A stretch of DNA of 64,000 bases from Anaerocolumna sp. MB42-C2 (GCF_030913705.1 NZ_CP133190.1:3115501-3179500), one strand, 5' to 3'; counted from the stretch's first letter, positions 52,797 to 62,789 are shown. Notes: generated from the letters alone by a model not told the origin. Numbers and translations: made by a program.

Positions 52797-53693
52797 TTAA
52801 ATATTTATCATCTGTCTAATATAATTACGAGCCATCTTTGCATACTGGAACGGATTAGCTTTCGCCGGGTCCTGTTCTGCTTCTACTAAAAGCCAGCCCT
52901 CATAACCGAATTTCTCCAGTTCTGCAAATACGGATTTAAAATCTACGCAGCCGTCCCCAGGTACAGTAAAAGTACCCTCTCTAACGGATTTTAAGAAAGA
53001 CCATTTTCCCTCCGTAGCTTGTTTTAAAACGTCTTCTCTGACATCTTTTAAATGCACATGTCCGATTCTTTCCGGATATTTTTTTAGTATGTATAGAGGA
53101 TCTTCACCTGAAAATGTGAAATGTCCCGTATCATAACATAAAAATACATAATCTTTATCCGTATTATCCATAAGGCGTTCTGTTTCTGCAATTGTCTGAA
53201 CTCCGGTACCCATATGATGATGGAAACATACTTTGAAACCACGTGCTGCTGCCAGTTTACCAAGTTTATTTAATCCATTACATAATTTATCCCATTCTTC
53301 GTCTGTAAAATATACCTTGTTATCAAATATGGAAAGAGCCTCATTACCCTGTACAGAGTAGCTTTGTTCCGAGACATTGATACGGTTTGCCCCAACTGCC
53401 TTAAGATAATCCAGTTCTTTTATAAACTCTTTTTCTGTTTCTTCATAAGGTTTTGTTGCAAGGAAAGAAGAGAACCATTTACTGGCTATTCTCATTCCCC
53501 TGAGATCTAGGGCAGCTTTTAATACTTTAGTATCTTTAGGATATTTATTTCCTACTTCACATCCTGTAAATCCGGCCAATGCCATTTCAGAAATACACTG
53601 TTCAAATGTATTTTCCCCTCCTAAAGCGGGCATATCATCATTGGTCCACCCGATTGGCGCAATTCCAAGTTTGATCTTATCTTTGTTAAGCAT
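52797..53693 (-). CDS. iolE: myo-Inosose-2 dehydratase IolE
   Basis: IolE dehydrates 2-keto-myo-inositol to the trihydroxycyclohexane-dione. The 298-residue TIM-barrel protein of the xylose-isomerase-like family has the IolE start LGIAPIGWTNDDMPALGG and the metal-site segments CEVGNKYP, CFHHHMGTGV, CYDTGHFTFSG and GHVHLKDV. Length is normal. It lies 112 bp after iolD with GGAGG-type ribosome site. Confidence 0.96.
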   Translation of the reverse strand: MLNKDKIKLGIAPIGWTNDDMPALGGENTFEQCISEMALAGFTGCEVGNKYPKDTKVLKAALDLRGMRIASKWFSSFLATKPYEETEKEFIKELDYLKAVGANRINVSEQSYSVQGNEALSIFDNKVYFTDEEWDKLCNGLNKLGKLAAARGFKVCFHHHMGTGVQTIAETERLMDNTDKDYVFLCYDTGHFTFSGEDPLYILKKYPERIGHVHLKDVREDVLKQATEGKWSFLKSVREGTFTVPGDGCVDFKSVFAELEKFGYEGWLLVEAEQDPAKANPFQYAKMARNYIRQMINI

Positions 53694-53805
53694 ATTTTTT
53701 CCTCCAGGTTATAATTTATAATTTCCAATTTTTTATATCCGCTGCTGCTGTTCATACATTTAATAGATTGTGTTAATTCATTATATCCTAAGCTAATTTC
53801 TTGCA

Positions 53806-55737
53806 TTAATACATTCTTGCATTATCCAGATGTTTTTGTCTATCTTCATATGCTGCCTTTATATTTTGGTTGGTATTACTGTCACCAATTCCCACATGCC
53901 ACCAGGAGCCATAATCGGCTGTCATGGATTTTGGTAAAACCTTAATATCAATCAATACCGAATTATCAGTTTGCTGTGCCTCGTTAAGTGCCGTAACCAA
54001 TTCCTCATTGGTTTTTGCCGTAAAAGCAGTCATACCATAACCTCGGCCAATCATAGCAAAATCAGTAGTAATTAATCTGCCATCCTGCTTCTTAGTTTCC
54101 TTGTCTCTGTAACGGAACATCGTAGCAAGACTTCCCATCCCTTTGCCCATCTGGAGATTATTAATACATCCGAATCCGCAGTTGTCAAAGAGAAGAACGG
54201 TTATTTTTTTATTTTCCTGCAGGGCAGTTGCTATTTCGGAATGAAGCATCATAAATGCCCCGTCCCCAACCATGGCATAACATGCTCTGTCCGGTTCTGC
54301 TATTTTTGCTCCCAGGGCTGCTGCAATTTCGTACCCCATACAGGAATAACCATATTCCATATGATACGAATCCTTAGCGTCCGTCGTCCACATTCTTTGC
54401 AAATCACCCGGCAGACTTCCAGAAGATCCCACTATTATGGCATCTTCTTCTATTTGTTCTCTGATGATACCAAGCGCTCCTGTCTGAGTAATTACTCCAC
54501 CTGTGGCTTTTATGAATTCCTCTTCAATACCCGGTTCTTTCGCTTTTACAAAGGACTCATAGTTTTCGTCAAATACTGTCTTTGTTAAAAACTTCATTTC
54601 CTTTTTCCAGCCAAGTATAGCTTCTTCGATCTCCGTTGTATAATCCGACTGATAACCGGAATTGTTAAGTTCGGAAAGAATTGCCTGCATTCCGGCTTTT
54701 GCATCTGCAACCAACGGGAGGGCATCCAGTTTTTCCGCATGATACCTTGATACATTAACCAAAACAAACCGGACTTCTTTATTTCGAAACAGTTCTTTGG
54801 AACCGGTTGTAAAGTCCGTTAACCTGGTGCCTATTCCGATAATTAAATCTGCTTTTGCTGCAATGGCATTAGCAGCACTGTTACCGGTGACACCTACACC
54901 GCCAAGATTTAACGGATGGGAGGAGGGAATTGCACTTTTACCGGATTGGGTCTCTCCGAATGGTATCTTATAGGTTTCACAGAACTTAACTACTTCTTCT
55001 CCGGCTTCTGAATATCTGACACCGCCGCCTATGATTACCATAGGTTTTTTCTTATTTTTAATCAGATCTACAGCATCTTTCAGTTCATAGGAATCCGGAT
55101 TCATTCTGACAATTCTGTGAACTCTTTTCTTAAAATAATAGTCAGGAAATGGGAAAGTTTCTCCCTGTACATCCTGGGGTAGTGAGATACACACACCACC
55201 GGCTTTCTCAGGGTCTGTCAGAATCCGCATTGCATTTAAAAGTGCAGTCATTAACTGCTCCGGCCTGCTGACCCTGTCCCAATACCTGGAAACCGGGCGG
55301 AAAGCATCACTGGTGGTAACTGTGGCATCATGGAATTGTTCTATCTGCTGCAATACCGGGTCCGGCTGTCTGGTTGAAAATGTATCACCGGTAAATACCA
55401 ACAGGGGTACATTATTTGCCGTAGCATCTGCTACAGCTGTTACCATATTGGCTGCTCCCGGGCCGATGGAGGAAGCACAGGCAATGATTTTCCTGCGGTT
55501 GCTCTGTTTTGCAAATCCTGCTGCAGCGTGGGCCATTCCCTGTTCATTACGGCCCTGATATACTTTTAAATCACCGGGATTTTCATCCAATGCCTGACCT
55601 AATCCGCAGACAATACCATGTCCAAATACGGTAAAAATCCCATCAACGAATTTTTCTTCCTTATCGTCAAAGCTTACATACTGGTTATCCAGGAATTTCA
55701 CTAAAGCCTGGCCTACCGTCATAGTTAATTTACCCAT
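53806..55737 (-). CDS. iolD: 3D-(3,5/4)-trihydroxycyclohexane-1,2-dione hydrolase IolD
   Basis: This thiamine-diphosphate enzyme opens the cyclohexane-dione ring to give 5-deoxy-glucuronate. The 643-residue protein has the ThDP-activating Glu in [17 protein letters not shown], a central FAD/ThDP-fold domain, and the ThDP-binding [10 protein letters not shown]...[10 protein letters not shown]-like motif (GDG to Asn). It ends with [10 protein letters not shown], a typical IolD tail. GGAGG precedes the ATG. It lies 24 bp after iolB. Confidence 0.96.
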   Translation of the reverse strand: MGKLTMTVGQALVKFLDNQYVSFDDKEEKFVDGIFTVFGHGIVCGLGQALDENPGDLKVYQGRNEQGMAHAAAGFAKQSNRRKIIACASSIGPGAANMVTAVADATANNVPLLVFTGDTFSTRQPDPVLQQIEQFHDATVTTSDAFRPVSRYWDRVSRPEQLMTALLNAMRILTDPEKAGGVCISLPQDVQGETFPFPDYYFKKRVHRIVRMNPDSYELKDAVDLIKNKKKPMVIIGGGVRYSEAGEEVVKFCETYKIPFGETQSGKSAIPSSHPLNLGGVGVTGNSAANAIAAKADLIIGIGTRLTDFTTGSKELFRNKEVRFVLVNVSRYHAEKLDALPLVADAKAGMQAILSELNNSGYQSDYTTEIEEAILGWKKEMKFLTKTVFDENYESFVKAKEPGIEEEFIKATGGVITQTGALGIIREQIEEDAIIVGSSGSLPGDLQRMWTTDAKDSYHMEYGYSCMGYEIAAALGAKIAEPDRACYAMVGDGAFMMLHSEIATALQENKKITVLLFDNCGFGCINNLQMGKGMGSLATMFRYRDKETKKQDGRLITTDFAMIGRGYGMTAFTAKTNEELVTALNEAQQTDNSVLIDIKVLPKSMTADYGSWWHVGIGDSNTNQNIKAAYEDRQKHLDNARMY

Positions 55738-55760
55738 AGTAACTCCTCCTTATTTTCTAC

Positions 55761-56525
55761 TCACTCTTCTAATAACCACACATGCACCGGATCATTATCT
55801 CTGGTAGTCCAGGGATTATTATCAAGATGACGAATCATCCAGCAATAATACATGTTGTAACCCGGAGCAGCTGTCTGGGGATGAGTTAGTCCGCCCGGAA
55901 TAGATGCGGCACTTCCGTCTGTTACCTTAAATACATTTTCCCCGATAAAGGCTCCTCCAAAGCCCTGTGGTTTATCAAATTTGTAATAATATACTTCCGG
56001 TTGGGGATGGCTGTGTGGGATATAACTGGACCACCTGCCTGCTTTTGTAATAACTTCACCCATTACCATATTAGAAAAGGGGGCATTTTTATAATCAAAA
56101 ATCGTAAGTACTTCCCTTTTGGCAGTACCCTCCCATTGCGTTTCACCCATTAATTCTATTTTGCAGTCAGTTGGTTTATAAAAATGGCTGCTGAAGGTAT
56201 TGTCATTGGTTGTGGATTGTATGATAATTTCACTGTCTTCTAAAGCCGTTACAACTGATTTTGTGTCTTTACATATATGAAGGCAATAGGGTGGCTCACT
56301 GAATACATCAGACCTTTCAGCTGCCTCAGTCTGTGCCTCCCATTGATAGGTAATCTTTCCTTCCAATAATAAAATAGCTGTTTCTTTGTCTTTATTCAGG
56401 ATATCCAGTACATCGCCCTTTTTCATTCGGTATACTGTAATATCCATAAGCATATTGCTGTTTATTCCATTCATTCGGGATACAATCTTCTTCCCTGCTG
56501 TATCAAATGTTAAATAATCAAACAT
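55761..56525 (-). CDS. iolB: 5-Deoxy-glucuronate isomerase IolB
   Basis: IolB converts 5-deoxy-glucuronate to 2-deoxy-5-keto-gluconate. The 254-residue bicupin shows the metal-site segment SSYIPHSHPQPEVYYYKF and GLTHPQTAAPGYNMYYCWMIRH, both typical of IolB. It follows iolC by 22 bp in the operon. Confidence 0.95.
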   Translation of the reverse strand: MFDYLTFDTAGKKIVSRMNGINSNMLMDITVYRMKKGDVLDILNKDKETAILLLEGKITYQWEAQTEAAERSDVFSEPPYCLHICKDTKSVVTALEDSEIIIQSTTNDNTFSSHFYKPTDCKIELMGETQWEGTAKREVLTIFDYKNAPFSNMVMGEVITKAGRWSSYIPHSHPQPEVYYYKFDKPQGFGGAFIGENVFKVTDGSAASIPGGLTHPQTAAPGYNMYYCWMIRHLDNNPWTTRDNDPVHVWLLEE

Positions 56526-56546
56526 ACCTGCCTCCTACTTAATCTT

Positions 56547-57563
56547 CTAAACCCTTGCAATCATATCACCGTATTTTTCTTTGCATTCTTTAATAAATTC
56601 CTGAACCTTTGTTACAGAGGGCATATCCTCCGAACAGGCATGGCTTGCAACCAGAAGCGCTGCTGAGGCACTGCCGAATTCCAGACAGTCAATCATATCC
56701 CAGCCCTCATATAAACCATAGAGGAAAGCAGAAGCATATCCGTCCCCGCCGCCGAAAGATTTTAATAATTTAACTGGGAATGGTTTGATTCCATACTGAT
56801 TACCATCATTGGTATAGGCGGTGGAACCCTCTTTACCATGTTTAATGATTATAATTTTAGCTCCGTGTCGATGCCAGAAAGCCGCCGTATCTTTATCATC
56901 AACCCCGGGTGCAATCAGCTTCTGAGTTAAATCATATTCTTCACGGGAACCTAAGATGATATCGCTGTTCATGGCTACCATGGAATAATAAATTGCTATT
57001 TCATCTGCATTTTTCCAATTATATGGACGGTAGTCAATATCAAAAATGATCACCGTATTATGTTTTTTAGCTAAAGACATGGCTTTTAATGCTGCTTCCC
57101 TGCTGGGACTCTGTGCAAGGGCAGTTCCTGATATTAATATAGCCTTTGCCTGTTTTATGTAATCTTCTTCTATATCATCTACGGAAAGCTGTAAATCCGC
57201 CGCTTCATTACGGTACATTAATATACTGCTTTCGGTTTCACTTAGGATTTCCGTAAAGGTAAGTCCAAGCTTCTCGCCATTGGTACAATAGCTGATATGA
57301 CTTGTATCAATTCCTTCCTTTTTAAAGTAATTTACTACAAAGTCACCGAACTGATCTTTTGACACCTTTGCCAAAAAACCAACTTTTCTCCCAAGACGTG
57401 CCATACCAACAGCAATATTTGCCGGTGATCCTCCAAGATATTTCTTAAAGGTTGTACTTTCTGAGAGAGGTTTATAATAGTCCACCGGATTAAAGTCAAT
57501 TGCAACTCTACCAAGCATTATAATGTCAAATGGTCTGTTTTCTGCAAATTGAATGTATTCCAT
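56547..57563 (-). CDS. iolC: 5-Dehydro-2-deoxygluconokinase IolC
   Basis: IolC phosphorylates 2-deoxy-5-keto-gluconate. The 338-residue PfkB-family kinase has KYLGGSPANIAVGMARLG at the N-terminus and GGGDGYASAFLYGL, with the catalytic Asp, near residue 270. The first Gly of the usual GAGD is kept and Ala is replaced by Gly, as common in IolC. It follows iolJ by 19 bp. Confidence 0.95.
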   Translation of the reverse strand: MEYIQFAENRPFDIIMLGRVAIDFNPVDYYKPLSESTTFKKYLGGSPANIAVGMARLGRKVGFLAKVSKDQFGDFVVNYFKKEGIDTSHISYCTNGEKLGLTFTEILSETESSILMYRNEAADLQLSVDDIEEDYIKQAKAILISGTALAQSPSREAALKAMSLAKKHNTVIIFDIDYRPYNWKNADEIAIYYSMVAMNSDIILGSREEYDLTQKLIAPGVDDKDTAAFWHRHGAKIIIIKHGKEGSTAYTNDGNQYGIKPFPVKLLKSFGGGDGYASAFLYGLYEGWDMIDCLEFGSASAALLVASHACSEDMPSVTKVQEFIKECKEKYGDMIARV

Positions 57564-57581
57564 TTTTATACCCGCCTTTCT

Positions 57582-58424
57582 TTAAACTTTCCCATTACTT
57601 TTAAATATATTGATGTGTTCTTTCACATTCTTATACATACCGGTTACCATTTCCGAGCTTAGTTTGAAATAATCTCGTTTCTCACCACTACTATATCTCC
57701 TGGCTCCCTCTTCTACTGCCATAAAACTGGCCGTGGCAATATTAACTTTCCGAATTCCGTATTCAATGCATTTTCTGAAATCTTCCGCACTGATGCCGGA
57801 ACCTCCATGTAAAACTAAGGGCACGGATACAAGCTTTCTCGTTTCCGATAATATATCAAAATTTAATTTCGGCTCTTTGGTGTATAACCCATGTGCATTA
57901 CCTATGGAAAGTGCAATTGCATCCACCATTGTACATTCATATAAATCTTTTACTTCTTCCGGGTTAGAATAAAACATTCCCGTATCTTTGCTGCCGTCTT
58001 CACTTTTACCAAGCTGACCCACTTCCGCTTCTACCGAAGCACCATAGCTATCAGCCATATTTTTTACTTCTTTTACGATTTTAATATTCTCTTTTATGGG
58101 CAGGTGGGAAGCATCTATCATTACTGAGGTAAACCCCAGTTTAAGAGCCTCCTTAATAGCAGCAATATCCGTTCCATGGTCAAAATGAACAGCTATAGGA
58201 ACAGAAGCATTTTTAGCTGCAGCAATCATCATCGGTCCGATAAGAGGAAGCGGGGAATAAGGAAGCCTTACCTGAGCAATCTGAAGGATTGCCGGTGATT
58301 TACTTTCCTCAGCAGCTTTTACAGCTCCCATAATCATCTCCATATTTCCTACACTGAAAGCGCCGACTCCGTAATTTCCTTCTTCCGCTTTTAATAATAG
58401 GGATTTCATATCAACTAACGACAC
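57582..58424 (-). CDS. iolJ: Class II aldolase, likely 6-phospho-5-dehydro-2-deoxygluconate aldolase IolJ
   Basis: IolJ cleaves the phosphorylated keto-acid to dihydroxyacetone phosphate and malonic semialdehyde. The 280-residue class II aldolase has the zinc site AVHFDHGTD (about 78-86), EVGQLGKSEDG, SIGNAHGLY and LHGGSGIS. Sequence alone does not separate it from fructose-bisphosphate aldolase, but its position as first gene of the iol operon does. GTG at 58424 has AAAGG about 9 nt upstream. A GTG at 58436 overlaps that site and is less likely. Confidence 0.9.
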   Translation of the reverse strand: MSLVDMKSLLLKAEEGNYGVGAFSVGNMEMIMGAVKAAEESKSPAILQIAQVRLPYSPLPLIGPMMIAAAKNASVPIAVHFDHGTDIAAIKEALKLGFTSVMIDASHLPIKENIKIVKEVKNMADSYGASVEAEVGQLGKSEDGSKDTGMFYSNPEEVKDLYECTMVDAIALSIGNAHGLYTKEPKLNFDILSETRKLVSVPLVLHGGSGISAEDFRKCIEYGIRKVNIATASFMAVEEGARRYSSGEKRDYFKLSSEMVTGMYKNVKEHINIFKSNGKV

Positions 58425-58481
58425 ACGTACACTCACCTTTCTCGCAGAAACTTATTATTAAATTATTAATAACTTACCAAT

Positions 58482-58510
58482 AATTTAACATAAATATAAC
58501 TATTAGTCAA
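58482..58510 (-). promoter_or_regulatory. iol operon promoter
   Basis: On the minus strand TTGACT (58505-58510) and TAAATT (58482-58487) are separated by 17 bp, about 57 bp before the iolJ start codon. The region around it is AT-rich, and an operator for the adjacent DeoR-type regulator is expected but not identified. Confidence 0.55.
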
Positions 58511-58575
58511 TTATATTAATGATTTTTTATTAATATCTTTATTATAAAATGTTATAGATTAATCCACAACCTTTC

Positions 58576-58673
58576 CGTGAATAATAACGGACTTTGCGAT
58601 GCACACAAAGCGCAAAAGTCAGTGTTTTGGTCCTGGGATTCTCCGGTTTTAAGTGACAAAACACTTACAAAAT
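58576..58673. repeat. Repeat family B, copy B2
   Basis: The segment aligns with 39490-39588 in the same orientation over about 98 bp. The shared words are GTGAA-AATAAC, GCGATGCACACAAA, GTTTTGG, ATTCTCCGGTTTT and GTGACA. The palindromic ends of copy B1 are absent, so this is a partial copy. It lies between the iol promoter and the iolR terminator. The rest of this 460-bp gap holds only those two elements. Confidence 0.65.
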
Positions 58674-58791
58674 CTTAATTATCAATAAAATCAATCTGGG
58701 GTTTTAACCGAAATGTCTAGAAAAAAGTTAAGAAATAAAATAGAATATAGAATAACTGCCGCAGATACTTCTGTGTATATACTAATAAATC

Positions 58792-58829
58792 GCAGCTATT
58801 CAGCACAACCGGTTGTGTGCTTTAGCTGC
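58792..58829 (-). terminator. Hairpin after iolR with a perfect 14-bp palindrome
   Basis: GCAGCT (58792-58797) and AGCTGC (58824-58829) close a stem that contains the self-complementary CACAACCGGTTGTG (58804-58817). On the minus strand it follows the iolR stop codon by 55 nt and is followed by GATTTATT, a weak U-tract. It may be a terminator or an operator-like palindrome. Confidence 0.5.
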
Positions 58830-58884
58830 AGCAGTCAACAAGTTGTTTCTTATAATTGTTTTGATTGAATAGCCACAATCTATT

Positions 58885-59664
58885 TTATGCTTCTGTCTCA
58901 GTCTTAGCAAGGACCACTTCCACGTTCTTTCTCTCGCATAAACTAAGAAAGCCCTCGTCAGTATGATCATCCACAATAACTTTACTCATCTCTGTAATAT
59001 TCGCATAAGTTAACATTGCACTTTTTCCGAATTTGGAAGAATCTATCAGCAAATAAACCTCATCACTGTTCTCTATTGCTGCTTTTTTAATCTCATATTC
59101 TAATGGTGAAGCATTCGTAACCATACCATTTTCAGTGATACCGGAAGATGCCATAAAAGCTTTTTTAATGTTATACTTTTCCAGGGTTCTTACCGTATCC
59201 GCCGATACGAAAGAATTGGTTTTTCGCTCTAAGGTTCCCGGCAGACTTATTACATTAACACCGGGAAGTAACACGGCCCGGTTGATAGCATTTAAATTAT
59301 TGGTTAAAACCGTAACATTATTTAATTCCCCAAGATAATCGATTACATACATGGTTGTTGTTCCTGAATCAATATAAATAATATCTCCGTCTCTTACCAG
59401 AAGAGCTGCGGCTTTACCCACCGCTATTTTTCCCTGAATATTTTTTGACTGTCTTTCTTCAAAAGGGATAAGATTTCCTTTTTGATTGCTGCATACACCC
59501 CCGTATACTTTCCGGATGACACCTTTATTCACCAGCTGGGTAACGTCCAGCCGCACCGTATTCATAGATATGTCAAAAACACTGCGTAATTCCTCCATGG
59601 ACACCAGATCATGTTCCATAATATATTGTTCCATCTGCTTAATGCGAAAAGATTTCATCCCCAT
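58885..59664 (-). CDS. iolR: DeoR-family repressor, probable iol regulator
   Basis: The 259-residue protein has the DeoR helix-turn-helix (MEELRSVFDISMNTVRLDVTQL, about 19-40) and a sugar-phosphate-binding domain (DGDIIYIDSGTTTMYVIDYL; DSSKFGKSAML). Its position between the iol operon and the divergent iolG suggests it controls both, with a phosphorylated inositol intermediate as inducer by analogy to Bacillus IolR. ATG at 59664 has GGAGG 8 nt upstream. Confidence 0.85.
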   Translation of the reverse strand: MGMKSFRIKQMEQYIMEHDLVSMEELRSVFDISMNTVRLDVTQLVNKGVIRKVYGGVCSNQKGNLIPFEERQSKNIQGKIAVGKAAALLVRDGDIIYIDSGTTTMYVIDYLGELNNVTVLTNNLNAINRAVLLPGVNVISLPGTLERKTNSFVSADTVRTLEKYNIKKAFMASSGITENGMVTNASPLEYEIKKAAIENSDEVYLLIDSSKFGKSAMLTYANITEMSKVIVDDHTDEGFLSLCERKNVEVVLAKTETEA

Positions 59665-59908
59665 TCGACTATCCTCCGTTAACTGATTTATCTTTACTAA
59701 TATAATAATGCTTTCGCCATTCATTCACTGCGGTTTATAACAACACATGAATCGTACTTTTTATTTAACTACTAATAACACTACCTTATGTTTTCAATTT
59801 TATCAAGTATTTTCTGATTTACTAACAAAATTAATTATATATTATCATGTTTTTTTAATAAATCAATATATTTTGTAATCTTTTGCGTATATTTTTATTA
59901 AGTTTTAG
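59665..59908. other. Divergent control region between iolR and iolG
   Basis: AT-rich DNA that must hold the iolR promoter and probably operator sites. No well-spaced minus-strand promoter and no clear repeated operator could be assigned by eye. The iolG promoter lies just to the right. Confidence 0.4.
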
Positions 59909-59937
59909 TTGATGTTTTAGAAACTATGTGGTATAAT
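59909..59937 (+). promoter_or_regulatory. iolG promoter
   Basis: TTGATG (59909-59914) and TATAAT (59932-59937) are separated by 17 bp, with TGG before the -10. It ends 66 bp upstream of the iolG ATG. Confidence 0.68.
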
Positions 59938-60003
59938 CTTCTTATTCTTAACAAAAATGTTACAATTCAGCCTTATTAAATTCAAACGAAAGGATATGAC
60001 ATC

Positions 60004-61017
60004 ATGTTAAATATCGGTATTATTGGTGCCGGAAGAATCGGCAAAGTTCATGCAGAAAGCATTACATATCATGTGAAAGAGGCACAGGTTGCTGCAATTG
60101 CAGATCCTTATATGAATGAGGCAACAAAAGAATGGGCCCAAAGCCTTGGAATTCCTAATGTCTATACCGACTATAAGGATATATTAATGGATAGCAGTAT
60201 AGATGCCGTTTTAATTTGCTCCTCTACGGATACTCATGCGGATATTGCCATAGAAGCAATCAAAGCAAATAAACATGTCTTCTGTGAAAAACCAATCTCT
60301 CAGGATCTTTCTAAAATTAAAGCGGTTATGGATGTTTTGGCTGGTTCAAAAGTAAAATTCCAGGTTGGGTTTAACCGCAGATTTGACCATAACTTTGAAG
60401 CCGTAAGAAATGCCGTAACCGACGGAACAATCGGAGATGTACATATTGTTAAAGTGACTTCCAGGGATCCGGATGCACCGCCGATTGAATATGTAAAAGT
60501 GTCCGGGGGCATGTTTTTGGATATGACCATCCATGATTTTGATATGGTACGTTATTTAACTGCAAGTGATGTCATAGAAGTATATGCTAACGGAACTTCT
60601 TTAGTTAATCGGGCTATTAAGGATGCGGGCGATATTGATACGGCTATTATAACAATGAAATTGGCGAATGGAGCTCTTGCGGTTATTGACAACTCCCGTA
60701 AAGCCGATTATGGTTATGATCAGCGTGCGGAAGTATTTGGCTCTAAAGGACAGGTTGCCGTTACCAACGATTCCGGTTCTACCGCCGTAATCAGCACTGC
60801 TTCCGGAGTTACCGGAGAAAAACCTTTATACTTTTTTCTGGAACGTTATATGGCTTCTTTTTCAAAAGAAGTATCTTTATTTGTACAGGCAATTATTAAT
60901 GATACCGAAGTTCCTGTGAATATCAACGACGGATTACAACCTGTACTTATTGCCAAAGCCGCTAAAAAGTCATTGGATGAGAACCGCCCGGTATTACTTA
61001 AGGAAATTGTTATGTAA
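60004..61017 (+). CDS. iolG: myo-Inositol 2-dehydrogenase IolG
   Basis: IolG oxidises myo-inositol to 2-keto-myo-inositol with NAD, the first step of the pathway. The 337-residue Gfo/Idh/MocA protein has the Rossmann motif GAGRIG (8-13), the catalytic-site Lys in CEKPIS near residue 95 and DMTIHDFDM near 178-186. It is on the opposite strand from the other iol genes and next to iolR. AAAGGA lies 9 nt before the ATG. Confidence 0.94.
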   Translation: MLNIGIIGAGRIGKVHAESITYHVKEAQVAAIADPYMNEATKEWAQSLGIPNVYTDYKDILMDSSIDAVLICSSTDTHADIAIEAIKANKHVFCEKPISQDLSKIKAVMDVLAGSKVKFQVGFNRRFDHNFEAVRNAVTDGTIGDVHIVKVTSRDPDAPPIEYVKVSGGMFLDMTIHDFDMVRYLTASDVIEVYANGTSLVNRAIKDAGDIDTAIITMKLANGALAVIDNSRKADYGYDQRAEVFGSKGQVAVTNDSGSTAVISTASGVTGEKPLYFFLERYMASFSKEVSLFVQAIINDTEVPVNINDGLQPVLIAKAAKKSLDENRPVLLKEIVM

Positions 61018-61147
61018 GGTTACAAGTTATATAAATTTACTGTGAAAGTTAGTTAATCGAAGTATATCAATTAACTAAACCCAGCCTTAATTTGACCCCC
61101 CTATTTTTTTATATATTTTTTTATTACTGTTACTGGAGTATAAGCAG

Positions 61148-61204
61148 AAGACCTGTTATATTTGTATTGAAAACAATCTTTTCATATAAAATATAACAGG
61201 TCTT
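61148..61204. terminator. Bidirectional terminator between iolG and the mgtC-like gene
   Basis: AAGACCTGTTATATTT (from 61148) pairs with AATATAACAGGTCTT (to 61204) over about 15 bp, and T's or A's flank both sides. It serves convergent iolG and the mgtC-like gene, ending 5 nt from the latter's stop codon. Confidence 0.8.
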
Positions 61205-61209
61205 TTGTT

Positions 61210-61890
61210 TCAGACTTCTTCTATAAAACTGACTCCCTCGGCACAATTCAGCAGACTTAAAATGGTGGCGTGGGTTTGTTTTTTAGGAAGCCGCAGTGTA
61301 ATTAAAATTGCTATTCCTATTTCATCGATTGCACCTGATCTGGCTATTTCCAAATCACTAACCCGGATATCACGTTCCTTAATATACTCAATAAATCTGC
61401 CCACATTGGAAAGTTTTTCGAATTCCACGTAAAGATTTAATACCTTAGTGTGAGCCATTACCCTCTCATCTACATTATGTAAAGCCGCCATAGCTACAAA
61501 TATCATAATGCAGCCAATCAATGCACCGCTGTAATAACCAATACCAATTGCAAGTCCAATACAGGCCGCTGCCCATAAACCTGCTGCCGTTGTCAATCCT
61601 TTCACACGGTTATTTCCGGTTACTATTATGGTACCCGCCCCCAAAAAACCAATTCCGCTGATTACCTGGGCTCCCATTCGGGAGGGATCTACATTACTGT
61701 AGACCCGGCTGACATATTCATTTGTCATCATAACCAATGCAGCCCCTAAACATACCAGCATATAGGTCCGAAATCCGGCAGGCCTTTTTTTCCTGCCTCG
61801 TTCGATTCCAAGAATACCGCCGCATAACAAGGCCAACACCAATTTTAGTAAGGTATCAATTACATCAAGCTCAGTTAAGTTTTGCAGCAT
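61210..61890 (-). CDS. MgtC/SapB-family membrane protein
   Basis: The 226-residue protein has four to five N-terminal helices with the family pattern LLCGGILGIERGRKKRPAGFRTYMLVCLGAAL-like start (about 20-50), VISGIGFLGAGTI and GLTTAAGLWAAACIGLAIG. A C-terminal ACT-like cytoplasmic domain follows. MgtC proteins affect magnesium and phosphate homeostasis and the ATP synthase; they are not magnesium pumps. ATG at 61890 has GAGGG 7 nt upstream; the longer open frame to 62067 overlaps the next gene and is rejected. Confidence 0.9.
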   Translation of the reverse strand: MLQNLTELDVIDTLLKLVLALLCGGILGIERGRKKRPAGFRTYMLVCLGAALVMMTNEYVSRVYSNVDPSRMGAQVISGIGFLGAGTIIVTGNNRVKGLTTAAGLWAAACIGLAIGIGYYSGALIGCIMIFVAMAALHNVDERVMAHTKVLNLYVEFEKLSNVGRFIEYIKERDIRVSDLEIARSGAIDEIGIAILITLRLPKKQTHATILSLLNCAEGVSFIEEV

Positions 61891-61921
61891 TTTATTACCC
61901 TCTTTCCATATGCTGTTCCCT

Positions 61922-62746
61922 TTAAAATTCAACCACCATACCGTCAAATGATACAAGAAAGCCGTATTTGTCCGCTTCCTCCGCCATTTTGTCAAATAAC
62001 CAAAGACCGTTATGGGAAAAATGGTTAACGATCCACTTCGTGGTGTTATCTCCAAGGCCCAGTTCAATCAGACGGTGTTTTTCCTTTGCCGCATCAATAA
62101 GTCCCATGTGGTTTTTTCCATCTTCTTCACTTTGTGTTGTACAATCTAAGCTTACCAGATCAAAATGTGTTTTATTTGCTTTTAAGTACTCTATCGTCGG
62201 TTCCGGAAAGGCACCGGTATCGTGGGCATACAATATAGTTTTACCACTTTGGCTGATTTGGTAAAATAAGCATTCTTCTCTTCTGTCATGAAGCGCAAGA
62301 AGAGGCATAACCGTATAATCTTTTACTCTGATTGGACAAAACGGCTTAGCATCATAAAAACAAAACTTCGATTCCGCCATATCAGCATCCAAAACCTCAT
62401 TCCATAATTTTTCTTTCACTTTACTGTTTCCGTATATGTGAAAGGTATTAGGGCGGTTATGAGCAAAAGGCTCCCTTAAAAGTTCCAGATCAGCCGGATT
62501 AAAATGATCCGAATGGCTGTGTGTCACCAGAAGATGATCTACCCTCTCAAGATTCAGCCCATAAACCAGGCAGTGCATGTTGGTATCCGGCGGCAAATCA
62601 ATTAATAAATCATCATTAACCAGGGCTTGTGACCTGGTTCTTATGTTTTTACCTTTCAATTCTCTGGCGGTCTTGCAAAGACTGCAGTTGCAAAATAACC
62701 CGGGCCAGCCCTCCCCTGCCGCGGTACCGTAATAAGTTAGTTTCAT
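61922..62746 (-). CDS. PhnP-like metallo-beta-lactamase-fold hydrolase
   Basis: The 274-residue protein has the MBL metal motif THSHSDHFNP, further ligands in YAHDTG and the final NHFSHNG. Near the N-terminus is a cysteine pair CNCSLC resembling the zinc site of PhnP (phosphoribosyl 1,2-cyclic phosphodiesterase). With no phn genes nearby the substrate is probably different. It lies 43 bp after the large gene at the right edge and 31 bp before the mgtC-like gene, possibly in one transcript. Confidence 0.85.
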   Translation of the reverse strand: MKLTYYGTAAGEGWPGLFCNCSLCKTARELKGKNIRTRSQALVNDDLLIDLPPDTNMHCLVYGLNLERVDHLLVTHSHSDHFNPADLELLREPFAHNRPNTFHIYGNSKVKEKLWNEVLDADMAESKFCFYDAKPFCPIRVKDYTVMPLLALHDRREECLFYQISQSGKTILYAHDTGAFPEPTIEYLKANKTHFDLVSLDCTTQSEEDGKNHMGLIDAAKEKHRLIELGLGDNTTKWIVNHFSHNGLWLFDKMAEEADKYGFLVSFDGMVVEF

Positions 62747-62789
62747 ATGACGTTCCTTTCTTACTTAATTTAACCGGCATGGAAAACAC

